From RGIG5050 sp045636065 (lineage in GTDB: Bacteria > Verrucomicrobiota > Kiritimatiellia > RFP12 > UBA1067): 51,630 nucleotides of DNA. Position numbers and translations under genes: made by a program. Positions 33,340-42,832 of this stretch are shown here, piece by piece. Where the stretch lies: assembly GCA_045636065.1 (NCBI GenBank), contig JAZTWW010000019.1, positions 1 through 51,630 on the forward strand, in the 5' to 3' direction. A model generated the notes under the pieces. That model did no database searches. It was not told the DNA's origin and was given only the letters and a program-made list of their open reading frames with translations. Each line of letters begins with the position of its first letter. The first letter of the stretch is position 1.

Positions 33340-33837
33340 ATGGAATTTCCAACGTTCAAGAACGTCTGCAACAAGCCGGGAATCGAGCTTCTGCCGCACA
33401 GAAGCCCGTTCCTCTTCGTCGATAGGCTTCTCTCCGCCGACGAGACGGGCGCCATAGGCGAGGTCGTCTTCGGTCCGGACCAGTATTTCTTCAAGGGGCA
33501 TTTCCCGGACTATCCGGTCGTTCCCGGCGTCATACTCATCGAGGCGATGGCGCAGACGGCCGGAGCGGGGCTTGTGGCAAGCGGGCTCTTTGGAGATGAC
33601 GTGCCGCTTTTCTTCCTCGCAGGCGTCGATGACGTCAGGTTCCGCCGCCAGGTGAGGCCGGGAGACAAGCTTACCACCGTTTCCAAGATCGCCAAGATCG
33701 CCCATGGCCTCGGGACTTTCGAGCTCAAGGGCTACGTTGGCGAGAAGCTTGCCGCGCAGGCGATCGTCAAGTGCATGCTTGGAGCCGTCGGCGACGCAAA
33801 GAAGGCCGTCGACGTCAACAAGGAGATGGCCAAGTGA
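33340..33837 (+). CDS. fabZ: 3-hydroxyacyl-ACP dehydratase FabZ
   Basis: Dehydrates 3-hydroxyacyl-ACP. 165 residues. LPHRSPFLFVDR and the hot-dog active-site helix GHFPDYPVVPGVILIEAMAQ are intact. It lies 12 bases after fabF; its stop overlaps the GTG of recJ (GTGA). Confidence 0.95.
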   Translation: MEFPTFKNVCNKPGIELLPHRSPFLFVDRLLSADETGAIGEVVFGPDQYFFKGHFPDYPVVPGVILIEAMAQTAGAGLVASGLFGDDVPLFFLAGVDDVRFRRQVRPGDKLTTVSKIAKIAHGLGTFELKGYVGEKLAAQAIVKCMLGAVGDAKKAVDVNKEMAK

Positions 33838-35501
33838 CGGCCGTCCACCCCGCACTTGAGCGGCTTCTGGCCGCGCGCGGGGTGGAAGGCTCCTATCGCA
33901 GCGTTTTCCTTTCGCCCGGCTGGCGCAACCTCCCCGAGGCGGAATCCCTCCCCGGCATCGAGGAGGCCGCCGAGGCCATTCTCCCTTTCATCGCCGCAAA
34001 GCGGCGCATAGTCGTCTTCGGCGACTATGATGTCGATGGGATATGCGCGAGCGCGATCGTGATGAAAACGCTCTTGACGCTCGGCGCCGATGCGCGCGTC
34101 TTCCTTCCCGAGAGGATGGCGGAAGGATACGGGATGTCTCATCCCGCAATCGAGAGGATGTTCAGGGAGAACCCCCAAGTCGCCCTTGTGGTGACTGTCG
34201 ACAACGGCATTTCCAGTGTCGAGGAGACGGCGTATCTCAAGTCGCGCGGAGTCGATGTCGTGATCACCGACCACCATCTTCCTGGAGAGGGCACCCCCGA
34301 TGCGATAACGGTCGATCCGCACCTCAAGCCGTTCGAGGGGTGCGAGGATCTCTGCGGCGCGGGAGTCGCCTATTTCCTCGCGACGGCGCTCGTAAAGCGC
34401 GCATGCAGGAAGGGGATGAACGCCCCTAAGGGATTGAGCGGGCCGCTTCTTGTTCTGGCGGGGCTTGCGACCGTGGCGGACGTCGTTCCCCTTACGCAAC
34501 GCAACCGCGATCTCGTAAAGGCGAGCCTGGATCTTTTCGACTCGTATGCGCCGTGGGGGCTTAAGGAGCTTAAGCAGCGCTCTTTAAGGGCGGTGAGGCC
34601 GCTTACCTCCACCGACTACGGCTTTCTGCTCTCGCCGCGCATAAACGCCTCCGGGCGCATTTCGTCCGCCATGGACGGTTTCGATCTCGTCATGTCGGAT
34701 GACAGGGAGAAGTCGCGCCTTCTAGCGTGCAGGATGGACGAGCTAAACGCGCTCAGGAAGGGCGCGGAAGCCGTTATCGAGGCTGCTGCCAGGGCGCAGA
34801 TCGGGGCGGCGGGCGAGGGCCGGGCAGCATATACCGTTTTCGGCGAGGCGTGGACCGGAGAGAGATGGACTGGCGGCGAAGGCGAGAAGCGCTGGCATTC
34901 TGGGGTTATAGGTATAGTGGCCGGGCGCCTTTCAGAGGAGTTTGCGCTCCCCGTAGCCGTCGTTGCGGGCGTTCACGGAAGCGTGCGCGCCCCTGACGGC
35001 TACAACGTTAGGGATGCACTCGCCGCAGCCGGCGAGCTGATGGAGCGCTACGGAGGGCACGCGCTTGCAGGCGGCTTTACGCTCAAGCCGGGGGCGGAGA
35101 AAGAGTTCGCCGCGCTTTTCGAGGAGATTTGCCGCACTCAGGCGAAATCCATCGTCCGGGAGCCTGGCAAGGGGTGCGACCTCTGGCTTGAGCCAAATGA
35201 GGTGGATGAAGGGCTCTGGAGGGCCGTAAGCCTTATGGAGCCTTTCGGCGAAGGAAATCCAGAGCCAGTCTTCGGGGTTCGGGGCGTGACGCTCAAGGAC
35301 GTATCTCTTCTTGGCCTTGACGGCAAGCACCTTTCGTGCACGTTCGATGGCAATCTTCCGCGCGCCGTCTGGTGGCGCAAAAGCGCGGAGATAACGCGCC
35401 TAAGGTCAATTGCGGGGCCGGTGGACGTCACCTTCTCGCTCAAGATGGACGAGTGGGGGCTTGAGATGAGCCTTGCGTCCCTTGAGCCTAGCGGCCTCTG
35501 A
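33834..35501 (+). CDS. recJ: single-stranded-DNA-specific exonuclease RecJ
   Basis: 5'-3' ssDNA exonuclease of the DHH phosphoesterase superfamily, used in recombination and mismatch repair. 555 residues from GTG 33834, behind AAGGAG at 33820. Motifs: FGDYDVDGICA, VTVDNGISS, TDHHLPGE, ADVVPLTQRNR, SPRINASGR, and the DHHA1 GRLSEEF with GGHALAGGF, then an OB-like end. The 3' end overlaps the convergent YitT gene by 14 bases. Confidence 0.95.
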   Translation: MTAVHPALERLLAARGVEGSYRSVFLSPGWRNLPEAESLPGIEEAAEAILPFIAAKRRIVVFGDYDVDGICASAIVMKTLLTLGADARVFLPERMAEGYGMSHPAIERMFRENPQVALVVTVDNGISSVEETAYLKSRGVDVVITDHHLPGEGTPDAITVDPHLKPFEGCEDLCGAGVAYFLATALVKRACRKGMNAPKGLSGPLLVLAGLATVADVVPLTQRNRDLVKASLDLFDSYAPWGLKELKQRSLRAVRPLTSTDYGFLLSPRINASGRISSAMDGFDLVMSDDREKSRLLACRMDELNALRKGAEAVIEAAARAQIGAAGEGRAAYTVFGEAWTGERWTGGEGEKRWHSGVIGIVAGRLSEEFALPVAVVAGVHGSVRAPDGYNVRDALAAAGELMERYGGHALAGGFTLKPGAEKEFAALFEEICRTQAKSIVREPGKGCDLWLEPNEVDEGLWRAVSLMEPFGEGNPEPVFGVRGVTLKDVSLLGLDGKHLSCTFDGNLPRAVWWRKSAEITRLRSIAGPVDVTFSLKMDEWGLEMSLASLEPSGL

Positions 35502-36411
35502 TCTTGTCGAAGCCTTCGCCCCAGACGCCAATGACGCGGCTTTGGCTCACGAACGCCTTGGGGTCGATCGAGTGGATGATCCTGAAGATGTCGGGGCTTT
35601 CGTCCATGCGCGCGAGTATGCAGACGACCTTTATCTCATCGCCCGTAAACCAGCCGTGACCGTCGATGAGTGTCATCGTATGGCCCGTCTCCTCTGCTAT
35701 CGCCTCGGCAATCTCGCTGTGCTTTCTCGTGAATATCATGAACTGGACGGATCTGCGGCGGAGGTTAAGGGCATAGCTTATCGTCATGCACTCGACGGCC
35801 ATCGCCGAGAAGCCGAACGCCACGAAGCGGACGCGCTCGATGAGTGGCCCGAAGCTCGGTATGAAAAGGCCGCTTCCAATGATGAAAAGGTCGATTATTA
35901 TAAGCGACGTTCCGACGGGGATGTTGAAGTACTTGTTCGCGGCCGCCGCGAGGATGTCGGTGCCGCCGCTCGAGCCGCTGCACGCGAAGAGGGACGCTAC
36001 GCAGAGCCCTGAGATTCCGCAGCCGAGAAGCATCGCCATGAACCGCTCGTTCTCGAGTATCCGGTACAGCTCTCCCGTCGCGGGATCGGTCAGCGTCTCC
36101 TGCGCGATCCAGAGGAATACCGAGAGGGCAACCGTGGCGTAGACCGTCCTTGCGAGGAACTTCCACCCAAGAAGCCACAGCGCGAGCATGAAGAGAAGGG
36201 CGTTGGTTACGGCGTAGGTCGCGGCGACAGGGATGCCCGTAGCGTAGAACACGAGGCTTGAAAGCCCTGCGACGCCGCCGGAGACGATCTCATATGGAAG
36301 GATGAGCGCCGTCCATGCAAAGGAGTATACAGCGCAAGCGATTGTGATTAGCGCAAGCTTTTCAAGTTCCCGGGCGATGGACTTGTGTGCGCCTTTGCCA
36401 AGACTATACAT
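35488..36411 (-). CDS. YitT family membrane protein (DUF2179)
   Basis: 307 residues. Five or six hydrophobic segments (about 15-215) are followed by a cytoplasmic DUF2179 domain, which includes SVQFMIFTRKHSEIAEAI and HGWFTGDEIKVVCI. Typical motifs are GGVAGLSSL and GGTDILAAA. Function is unknown; some members are proposed transporters. It begins 20 bases after tRNA-Ala on the same strand and is probably transcribed with it. Confidence 0.88.
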   Translation of the reverse strand: MYSLGKGAHKSIARELEKLALITIACAVYSFAWTALILPYEIVSGGVAGLSSLVFYATGIPVAATYAVTNALLFMLALWLLGWKFLARTVYATVALSVFLWIAQETLTDPATGELYRILENERFMAMLLGCGISGLCVASLFACSGSSGGTDILAAAANKYFNIPVGTSLIIIDLFIIGSGLFIPSFGPLIERVRFVAFGFSAMAVECMTISYALNLRRRSVQFMIFTRKHSEIAEAIAEETGHTMTLIDGHGWFTGDEIKVVCILARMDESPDIFRIIHSIDPKAFVSQSRVIGVWGEGFDKIRGR

Positions 36412-36430
36412 AGAAACGCACTCTTCGAAA

Positions 36431-36506
<76 letters not shown>

Positions 36507-36526
36507 GTGTCGCGAAAACGCCGCAT

Positions 36527-36555
36527 AGTATACCATATTCCGGGCGCTATGGCAA
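36527..36555 (-). promoter_or_regulatory. tRNA-Ala promoter
   Basis: Minus strand TTGCCA (36555-36550), 17-bp spacer, TATACT (36532-36527), with TGG before the -10 and CCCGGAATA in the spacer. Confidence 0.7.
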
Positions 36556-36593
36556 GGGGGAATTTTGTAAAAATCATATCGCTCCAACAATGC

Positions 36594-36622
36594 TTGCAAG
36601 CTTGGGAAATAAGTGGTATAAT
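36594..36622 (+). promoter_or_regulatory. promoter of the permease-kinase fusion gene
   Basis: TTGCAA (36594-36599), 17-bp spacer containing GGGAAATA, TATAAT (36617-36622) with TGG before it. Confidence 0.7.
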
Positions 36623-36669
36623 ACGGCAGAATCGAAACTCGGGCATGGGTTTTTTGGAGGATTTGCTTG

Positions 36670-39645
36670 ATGGAAAACAGGATTTCGTCTGCCGGCGGGG
36701 ATGGCAAGACCTCAGGCGGATATCTCTCGCCTCTGATGATGTGGGCAATGGCTTTCGGCTGCGCCGTCGGCTGGGGCTCGTTCGTCATGCCGGGAACGGC
36801 GTTCCTTCCCGTGGCGGGTCCCGTCGGTACGGCGATAGGAATGGCCATAGGCGCCGTCATAATGCTCGTGATCGGTTTGAACTACAGCTATCTCATGCAG
36901 CGCAACGGCGATGCGGGCGGCGCGTACGGATTCGTCAAGCGCCTTTGCAACTACGACCACGGCTACCTTTGCGCATGGTTCCTCATACTTTCCTACACGG
37001 CGATCGTGTGGGGCAACGTCACGGCCCTCTCCCTTATAAGGCGCTACTTCCTGGATAGCCTTCCTGGCGGGTTCTGCTACAACATAGCGGGGTACGACGT
37101 CTATCTCGGCGAAATCGCGATAGCGCTTGTCGTGCTGATCGTGGCGGGGATCGTGCTCTGCCGCTCGAAGAAGCTAGTTCCCGTGGTGCTCAACACGATG
37201 TTTGCGGTCGTCCTCTTCGGTGGCATCGCCGTGGTCTTCGGCGCGGTCGTAAAGCACTGCGGCGGCGACATCTCGGCGATAGAGCCGGCGTTCAACCCCG
37301 CATCGGACAAGTCGCCCGTCCTCCAGGTGATCGGTGTCGTGGCGCTTACCCCTTGGGCGTTCATCGGCTTTGAATCGATATCGCACTGCGTCGAGGAGCT
37401 GCGTTTCCCCGTCGGCAAGACGACGAAGATAATCGTCGTCACGCTGATTACGGTCGTTCTCGCCTACACGATGCTCGCTTTCATGGCCGCGGCCATACCG
37501 GCCGAGGGCTTCAGCAACTGGTCGGAGCACATCGCGGAGCTCGACTACCTCGACGGGCTTGAGAGCCTTCCCGTCTTCAACGCGGCGAAGACTGCGATGG
37601 GCGGCTTCGGGCTTGGCATACTCTGCCTCGCGTTCCTCGCGGCGATCCTTACGGCCGTCATCGGCTACATCTTCACCGCAAGCCGTCTCGTGTACTCCAT
37701 GGCGCGCGACGGCATCCTCCCCAAGTGGCTCGGGAAGCTCAACAAAAACGCAAACCCCTCGAACGCGCAGATCGCCATCGTGGCCGTATCGTGCGCAGTC
37801 ATCTTCCTCGGGCGCACCACGATCGGCTGGGTGATCGACGTGACGACCATAGGCGCGTCCATCGTCTACGGGTACGTGTCGTACTGCGCGTACGTCCAGG
37901 CCAGGCACGAGGGGCGGAGGCTCAGGATGGCGGTCGGCATTGCAGGCCTTGTGACTGCCATCGCGATAGCGCTCTACTTCCTTCTGCCGAACTTCTGGTC
38001 GATAACGGCATTCGCCAACGAGTCTTACATGATGCTCGCCGCGTGGAGCGTTCTCGGATTCTTCTTCTTCCGCCGCGTCTTCAGGGACGACATGTCCGGC
38101 CACTTCGGGCGCTCCACAATCGTCTGGCTTGCGCTTCTCATGCTCATTTTCTTCGCATCGCTCATGTGGATGCGCCAGGGTACGCATGCAACGGTCTCCA
38201 AGGCCGTGGACGAGACGGTCGAGTGCTTCAACCTCATAACAGGCGGCGAGCGCTTCGATTCCGAGGAGCTGGCGTTCATCGAGTCGAAGGACAACGCCGT
38301 CGGCGAGGCCATAACGCGCTACAACGTCGTGCAGATGCTTGTGATGGTCGTCGCGCTCACGATAATGCTCAACATCTTCGCGATAATGTCGAAGCGCGAG
38401 AAGCAGGCCGCGAAGGCGAAGAGCTACTTCTTCTCCACGGTGAGCCACGACATCCGCACTCCGCTCAATGCCATTGTCGGCTTTTCCCAGATGCTCAAGC
38501 TCGGCTTCAGCTCGAAGGAGGAGCAGAACAAGGCCGTCGATTCGATCGTCACGTGCAGCAACACGCTTTTGCGGCTCATAAACGACGTTCTGGACCTTTC
38601 CAAGCTTGAGGCGGGGCGCATGGAGATAAAGCCCGAGCCGACTGACGTGAACCGTCTCATGGAGGAGATGGTCGAGATGTTCAAGATCGCCAACATAAAG
38701 AAGAATATCGACATCCGCTGCAAGGTCGAGGGGCTTCCCATGCTTGAAGTCGATCCGAACCGCATCAGGCAGCTCGCGTTCAACCTCATAGGCAACGCCG
38801 TAAAGTTCACGGAAACCGGCTTCGTGGAGGTAAGGGCTCGCTTCGAGTCGAGTGGAGAGGATATCCCCGGGACGTTCACCTTCGAAGTGCAGGATACGGG
38901 CGGCGGCATCAGCGAGGAAGACCAGAAGAAGATCGCCTCTCCGTACGTGCAGGTCGGCTCCAAGCTCGCGAGGCACGGCGGTACGGGCCTCGGGCTTGCC
39001 ATCTGCCGCCAGCTCGCGGATGCCATGGGCGGCGAGATGACGTTCGTCTCCGCGCTCGGCAAAGGCTCCACGTTCACGATCTCCATTCGCGGCGTGATGG
39101 CCGTGAAGCCGGTTGAAGGCGAAGAGCCGTCAGTCCCCCAGACGCCCGCGCCGGCCGACGCTCCCTCTCCGTCCGCGGCGCCTGCGCAAGCGCCCTCGGC
39201 TCCCAAGGCCGAGGAGCCCGCCCCCGCCGCCGCTCCCTCCGTCCCCGCCGTAGCCGTGGCCGCCACGAGCGGCAACGCCCCGGTGAAGCCGAGGATTCTT
39301 ATCGTGGACGATTCCAAGATGAACCTCCTCGTTCTCAAGGCGCTTCTCGGCAGGATGGGCATAACGGACATCACGATGGCGGCCGACGGCAAGGAGGCGT
39401 TCGACAAACTGAGCGAGGTCGGAACGAAGGATTACGACATGGTCCTTACGGACATGTGGATGCCCGTCACGGACGGCGAGGGGCTCGCCCGCGCAATCCG
39501 CGCCAACGACAAGCTCTCGAACCTTCCCGTGTACGTCGTCACGGCGGACGTAGAGCTTCAGCGCACATATGCCGAGAAGGGCTTTACGGACATTCTCCTC
39601 AAGCCCGTCACGCTCGACATGCTAAAGCAGTTCATCGCAACTTGA
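36670..39645 (+). CDS. amino-acid permease (APC)-histidine kinase-receiver fusion
   Basis: 991 residues from ATG 36670, with TTTGGAGGA upstream. Residues ~18-480 form an APC-superfamily permease: GCAVGWGSFVMPGTAF, GGAYGFVKR, WAFIGFESISHCVEE and FTASRLVYSMARDG. One more region with a ~70-residue extracytoplasmic loop and a last span (~557-577) leads to HisKA (His in SHDIRTPLN near 593). HATPase motifs are NLIGNAVKFT, DTGGGIS and GTGLGLAI. A Pro/Ala-rich linker (~820-870) precedes a receiver (VDDSKMN near 880, Asp in LTDMWMP near 928). The layout parallels CbrA-type sensors, where a transporter module is joined to a kinase, but here with an APC carrier. It may sense or transport an amino acid. 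No output DNA-binding domain is attached. Confidence 0.9.
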   Translation: MENRISSAGGDGKTSGGYLSPLMMWAMAFGCAVGWGSFVMPGTAFLPVAGPVGTAIGMAIGAVIMLVIGLNYSYLMQRNGDAGGAYGFVKRLCNYDHGYLCAWFLILSYTAIVWGNVTALSLIRRYFLDSLPGGFCYNIAGYDVYLGEIAIALVVLIVAGIVLCRSKKLVPVVLNTMFAVVLFGGIAVVFGAVVKHCGGDISAIEPAFNPASDKSPVLQVIGVVALTPWAFIGFESISHCVEELRFPVGKTTKIIVVTLITVVLAYTMLAFMAAAIPAEGFSNWSEHIAELDYLDGLESLPVFNAAKTAMGGFGLGILCLAFLAAILTAVIGYIFTASRLVYSMARDGILPKWLGKLNKNANPSNAQIAIVAVSCAVIFLGRTTIGWVIDVTTIGASIVYGYVSYCAYVQARHEGRRLRMAVGIAGLVTAIAIALYFLLPNFWSITAFANESYMMLAAWSVLGFFFFRRVFRDDMSGHFGRSTIVWLALLMLIFFASLMWMRQGTHATVSKAVDETVECFNLITGGERFDSEELAFIESKDNAVGEAITRYNVVQMLVMVVALTIMLNIFAIMSKREKQAAKAKSYFFSTVSHDIRTPLNAIVGFSQMLKLGFSSKEEQNKAVDSIVTCSNTLLRLINDVLDLSKLEAGRMEIKPEPTDVNRLMEEMVEMFKIANIKKNIDIRCKVEGLPMLEVDPNRIRQLAFNLIGNAVKFTETGFVEVRARFESSGEDIPGTFTFEVQDTGGGISEEDQKKIASPYVQVGSKLARHGGTGLGLAICRQLADAMGGEMTFVSALGKGSTFTISIRGVMAVKPVEGEEPSVPQTPAPADAPSPSAAPAQAPSAPKAEEPAPAAAPSVPAVAVAATSGNAPVKPRILIVDDSKMNLLVLKALLGRMGITDITMAADGKEAFDKLSEVGTKDYDMVLTDMWMPVTDGEGLARAIRANDKLSNLPVYVVTADVELQRTYAEKGFTDILLKPVTLDMLKQFIAT

Positions 39646-41104
39646 CCGGGAAGCGCCTTTTAAAGCCCAACCAGCGCATCCCGGCCATGAGCGAGAGGAA
39701 AAGCGCGTACCATACGGCTGTCGCGGCGATCCCCCATCCCTCCACCTTGAAGTGGCCGTAGGGGATCGAGGCGCCCAGCTTTGCGATTAAAGTCTCCATA
39801 AGGGCGAGCGCCGCCGCAGGTATGTTCCCAAAGGCGGCAAGCGGCTCCGATATGCCGCCCAGAACGGCCCCCAATGCCGCGAATCCCATCTGGAAGCCGG
39901 CCAAAAGAACTGCCGGCGCACCTGTAAGAAGCCCTGCCGGCGTTATGGTGCCGAAATACGCCGCTGAAACGGGAACTCCCGAGAACCAAGCGGCGAAACC
40001 TATCGACTGGAGCGATACGGCCTTCTTCACCCACGGGTGCTTTTCCATGAACGGAGCAAAGCGCGCCGACACTCCCCTTGTGGAGCGCATCCAAAGGATT
40101 ATCCCGATCATGACGGTGAAGGAGAGCGTCGAGCCCGCATCGAGGACAAGGCGCGGATTTGCCGCATATAGGATTATGGCCGCCGTACTCCACCATGAAA
40201 TTGAGCTTCTCTCGCGCCCAAGCGCCTCGGACCCGAGGTAGAGTGCCGCCATTACGCCGGCCCTTGCGGCGCTCGCCTTTGCGCCTGCAAGAAGGACGTA
40301 CGCCGCTATGGGCGAGAGGGTGACGATGGCCCGCGCCTTCTCGGGAAGCCTTGCGATCTTGAGCGCCGCGGAAATGATCGCGACTATGAACATCACATGA
40401 AGTCCGCTTACGGCAAGTACGTGCGCAATCCCAGCCGCCCTGAAATCGCGCATCGTCTCGCGTGGGATTGCATCCCTCACGCCGAGAAGTATGCCCTTGT
40501 TGAGCGCCGCGAGGACGGGGAAGCGCGATAGCCCGACATCAAGGCTGCGCGAGGCCTTTGCGTTAAGTGAAGCGTAGAACCCGTAAAGCCCGTTCCTGGC
40601 GCTTTCGATTATTTGCGATGCGCCTTTTTTGCACCACATAGTCCGCCTTAAGCCCACCCGCCCAATGCATTTCCACCTTTCCCCTGGCGAAGGCACTCTG
40701 CCGCCGTCTACGATCGGCATCACAACCTTAAGCTCCGCGCCATCGGGTGAGGCGGTAAATTCGGCGAAGCGGCCGCGCCTGCCGCAATCCTTTACCGATA
40801 CCTTGGAGGCGACGGTAAGCTCAAGGGCAACATCGCCGCCATTGGAGCAGGCTTCCATGAAACTGCTTTCCCTTAAGCCGCACAAGCCGGCAAGCGCAAG
40901 CCCCGCCGCAGCGATTGCCCCAAGGGCCAGGGCGCGCGAGCTCCAGCCGAAGGCCGCAAGCGCCAGGACCGCCGCCACCACCGAGGCCATTACGGCAAGC
41001 TCCCCGGCGCCCCCTGCCGCAAACCCGGCGGCCTCGGCCGCCATAAGGCAGAGAGCTGCGGCAAGCCGGCCGCGCTCCTGCCGGTTCCCGAAGAGATCCA
41101 GCAT
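39632..41104 (-). CDS. comEC: ComEC/Rec2-family DNA-uptake channel, without the C-terminal hydrolase domain
   Basis: 490 residues. N-terminal membrane spans, an OB-like region (~85-160), then the Competence domain: LNKGILLGVRDAIPRE, FRAAGIAHVLAVSGLHVMFI, AGAKASAARAGVMA, GSTLSFTVMIGI and many spans. It stops where longer ComEC proteins continue into a metallo-beta-lactamase domain, so it is a short form. Predicted to move ssDNA across the inner membrane. It is 30 bases downstream of comM, likely one operon; the 3' end overlaps the permease-kinase gene by 14 bases. Confidence 0.88.
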   Translation of the reverse strand: MLDLFGNRQERGRLAAALCLMAAEAAGFAAGGAGELAVMASVVAAVLALAAFGWSSRALALGAIAAAGLALAGLCGLRESSFMEACSNGGDVALELTVASKVSVKDCGRRGRFAEFTASPDGAELKVVMPIVDGGRVPSPGERWKCIGRVGLRRTMWCKKGASQIIESARNGLYGFYASLNAKASRSLDVGLSRFPVLAALNKGILLGVRDAIPRETMRDFRAAGIAHVLAVSGLHVMFIVAIISAALKIARLPEKARAIVTLSPIAAYVLLAGAKASAARAGVMAALYLGSEALGRERSSISWWSTAAIILYAANPRLVLDAGSTLSFTVMIGIILWMRSTRGVSARFAPFMEKHPWVKKAVSLQSIGFAAWFSGVPVSAAYFGTITPAGLLTGAPAVLLAGFQMGFAALGAVLGGISEPLAAFGNIPAAALALMETLIAKLGASIPYGHFKVEGWGIAATAVWYALFLSLMAGMRWLGFKRRFPVKLR

Positions 41105-41134
41105 CTGGCTGATTCCCGTTTGGAATACGGTTCT

Positions 41135-42691
41135 CTAAAGCCAGTACGACTGGTCGAGGGCGCGGTAGCGTGCGGCCTCGCATATGTCCCTGTCGTTTAC
41201 GCCTTCGCGCCCGTCCATGTCGGCTATGGTGCGCGAGACCTTGAGGATCCTGTCGTAGGCGCGGGCGGAGAGGTCGAGCGAGGCGATGGTGTCCCTGAGC
41301 CTTTCCATGGCGGCGGAGTCGAGCCGGCAGGCGTCGGCGAGGAGGCGGCCCGGGAGATCGGCGTTGCACTTAACGCCCTTTATGCCCCTGTAGCGCTCCG
41401 CCTGCATGGTGCGGGCGCGGATGACGCGCTCGCGGATGGATGCGCTCGGCTCGCCGTTCGGGAGGTGCGAGAGGATCGCAGGCGGAACGGGCGCCACCTC
41501 GATCTGGATGTCGATCCTGTCGAGAAGCGGGCCAGATATGCGGCCTCTATAGTTGCGGATCTGCTTCTGGCTGCACCTGCACATGCGCTTCGGGTCGTCG
41601 GCGTAGCCGCAGGGGCAGGGGTTCATCGCCGCAACGAGCATGAAGCGGCTTGGAAAGCTCCTTGCGGCCGCCGCGCGGCTTATCGAAACGTGCCCGTCTT
41701 CAAGCGGCTGGCGCAGCACTTCAAGGACGTTCCTCTGGAACTCTGGGAGCTCGTCGAGGAAAAGGACGCCCCTGTGCGCAAGGCTGACCTCGCCCGGCAC
41801 CGGGTGCATGCCGCCTCCAAGAAGGCCGATCCCGCTTACCGTATGGTGCGGCGCGCGGAAGGGGCGGTGGAGTACGAGCCCCTCGCCGTCGGCCGTTTTA
41901 TGGATGCCCGCTATGCTGTGGATGCGCGTCACCTCAAGCGCCTCCTCGGCCGTCAAAGGCGGGAGGATCGACGGTATGCGGCGCGCAAGCATCGTCTTGC
42001 CGCTGCCGGGGCTGCCGATCATCAGCATGTTGTGGCCGCCCGCGACGGCCACCTCCATCGCGCGCTTGGCGGTGGACTGGCCTTTGACGTCCGCGAAGTC
42101 ATCGCCCGTGTCGCGGCTTGCGGCGACGAGGGCCGCGAGATCGCGCTTTACGGGCCTTATCTCAAGCTCGCCCCTCAGGAAGTCCACCGTTTCGCGCAGG
42201 GAGCGTACAGGGTACACGTCGATCCCGTCGACGATCCCGGCCTCGGCGGCGTTCTCCGCGGGGACGAATATCGCGTGCTTGCCTATGCGCCGCATCTCAA
42301 GGGCGATGGCGACTATGCCCATAACGCGCCGCACATCGCCAGAGAGCGCAAGCTCGCCCGCGAAGGCGTAGTCGTCAAGTTCGCCGCGTTCCGGCGGGAT
42401 GCGCAGCTTGTCGGCGGCCACGAGGAGGGATACGGCTATCGGAAGGTCGTATATGGGGCCTGCCTTGCGCACGTCCGCAGGGGCGAGGTTTACCGTTATG
42501 CAGCCTTCAGAGCGCCTGAATCCCGAGTTGGAGATGGCCGTTATGACGCGGTCCTTCGCTTCCTTGACGGCCTGGTCGGGGAGCCCGACTATAGTGAAAC
42601 CGACGGTCCCGCTAGAGGCGCAAACCTCTATTTCGACCGTTCGGGCATCGACGCCGCATATGGCGCCGGAGTAGCACTTTGCGAGTTTCAA
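41135..42691 (-). CDS. comM: YifB/ComM-family AAA+ ATPase
   Basis: 518 residues from TTG 42691. ComM is a branch-migration helicase that aids integration of incoming DNA during transformation. N-terminal S5-like domain (VEVCASSGTVGFTIVGLPD-type, here IEVCASSGTVGFTIVG then LPDQAVKEAKDRV), Walker A GSPGSGKTML, RPFRAPHHTVS, Walker B GVLFLDELPEF, zinc-like CPCGYADDPKRMCRCS, and the YifB C-terminal helix. Pairing with comEC supports a transformation role. The start is TTG with only a weak GGGAT ahead. Confidence 0.93.
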   Translation of the reverse strand: MKLAKCYSGAICGVDARTVEIEVCASSGTVGFTIVGLPDQAVKEAKDRVITAISNSGFRRSEGCITVNLAPADVRKAGPIYDLPIAVSLLVAADKLRIPPERGELDDYAFAGELALSGDVRRVMGIVAIALEMRRIGKHAIFVPAENAAEAGIVDGIDVYPVRSLRETVDFLRGELEIRPVKRDLAALVAASRDTGDDFADVKGQSTAKRAMEVAVAGGHNMLMIGSPGSGKTMLARRIPSILPPLTAEEALEVTRIHSIAGIHKTADGEGLVLHRPFRAPHHTVSGIGLLGGGMHPVPGEVSLAHRGVLFLDELPEFQRNVLEVLRQPLEDGHVSISRAAAARSFPSRFMLVAAMNPCPCGYADDPKRMCRCSQKQIRNYRGRISGPLLDRIDIQIEVAPVPPAILSHLPNGEPSASIRERVIRARTMQAERYRGIKGVKCNADLPGRLLADACRLDSAAMERLRDTIASLDLSARAYDRILKVSRTIADMDGREGVNDRDICEAARYRALDQSYWL

Positions 42692-42722
42692 TTATCCCAT
42701 GTCTTTCCCGCCGAACGCAACC

Positions 42723-42751
42723 ATTATACAACATCCTCCTCCCCAAATCAA
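42723..42751 (-). promoter_or_regulatory. comM promoter
   Basis: Minus strand TTGATT (42751-42746), 17-bp spacer, TATAAT (42728-42723). It lies 31 bases before the TTG start. Confidence 0.65.
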
Positions 42752-42776
42752 GTTGAATTTCCATTTCGAAATCCAC

Positions 42777-42805
42777 TTCAAATCCAATCGGTATTGTGGT
42801 ATAAT
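42777..42805 (+). promoter_or_regulatory. promoter of the iron-sulfur gene cluster
   Basis: TTCAAA (42777-42782), 17-bp spacer, TATAAT (42800-42805) with TGG before it. TGGAGG at 42822-42827 serves the ATG at 42833. Divergent from comM. Confidence 0.65.
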
Positions 42806-42832
42806 ACCCACCATGCAATCAATGGAGGTACG

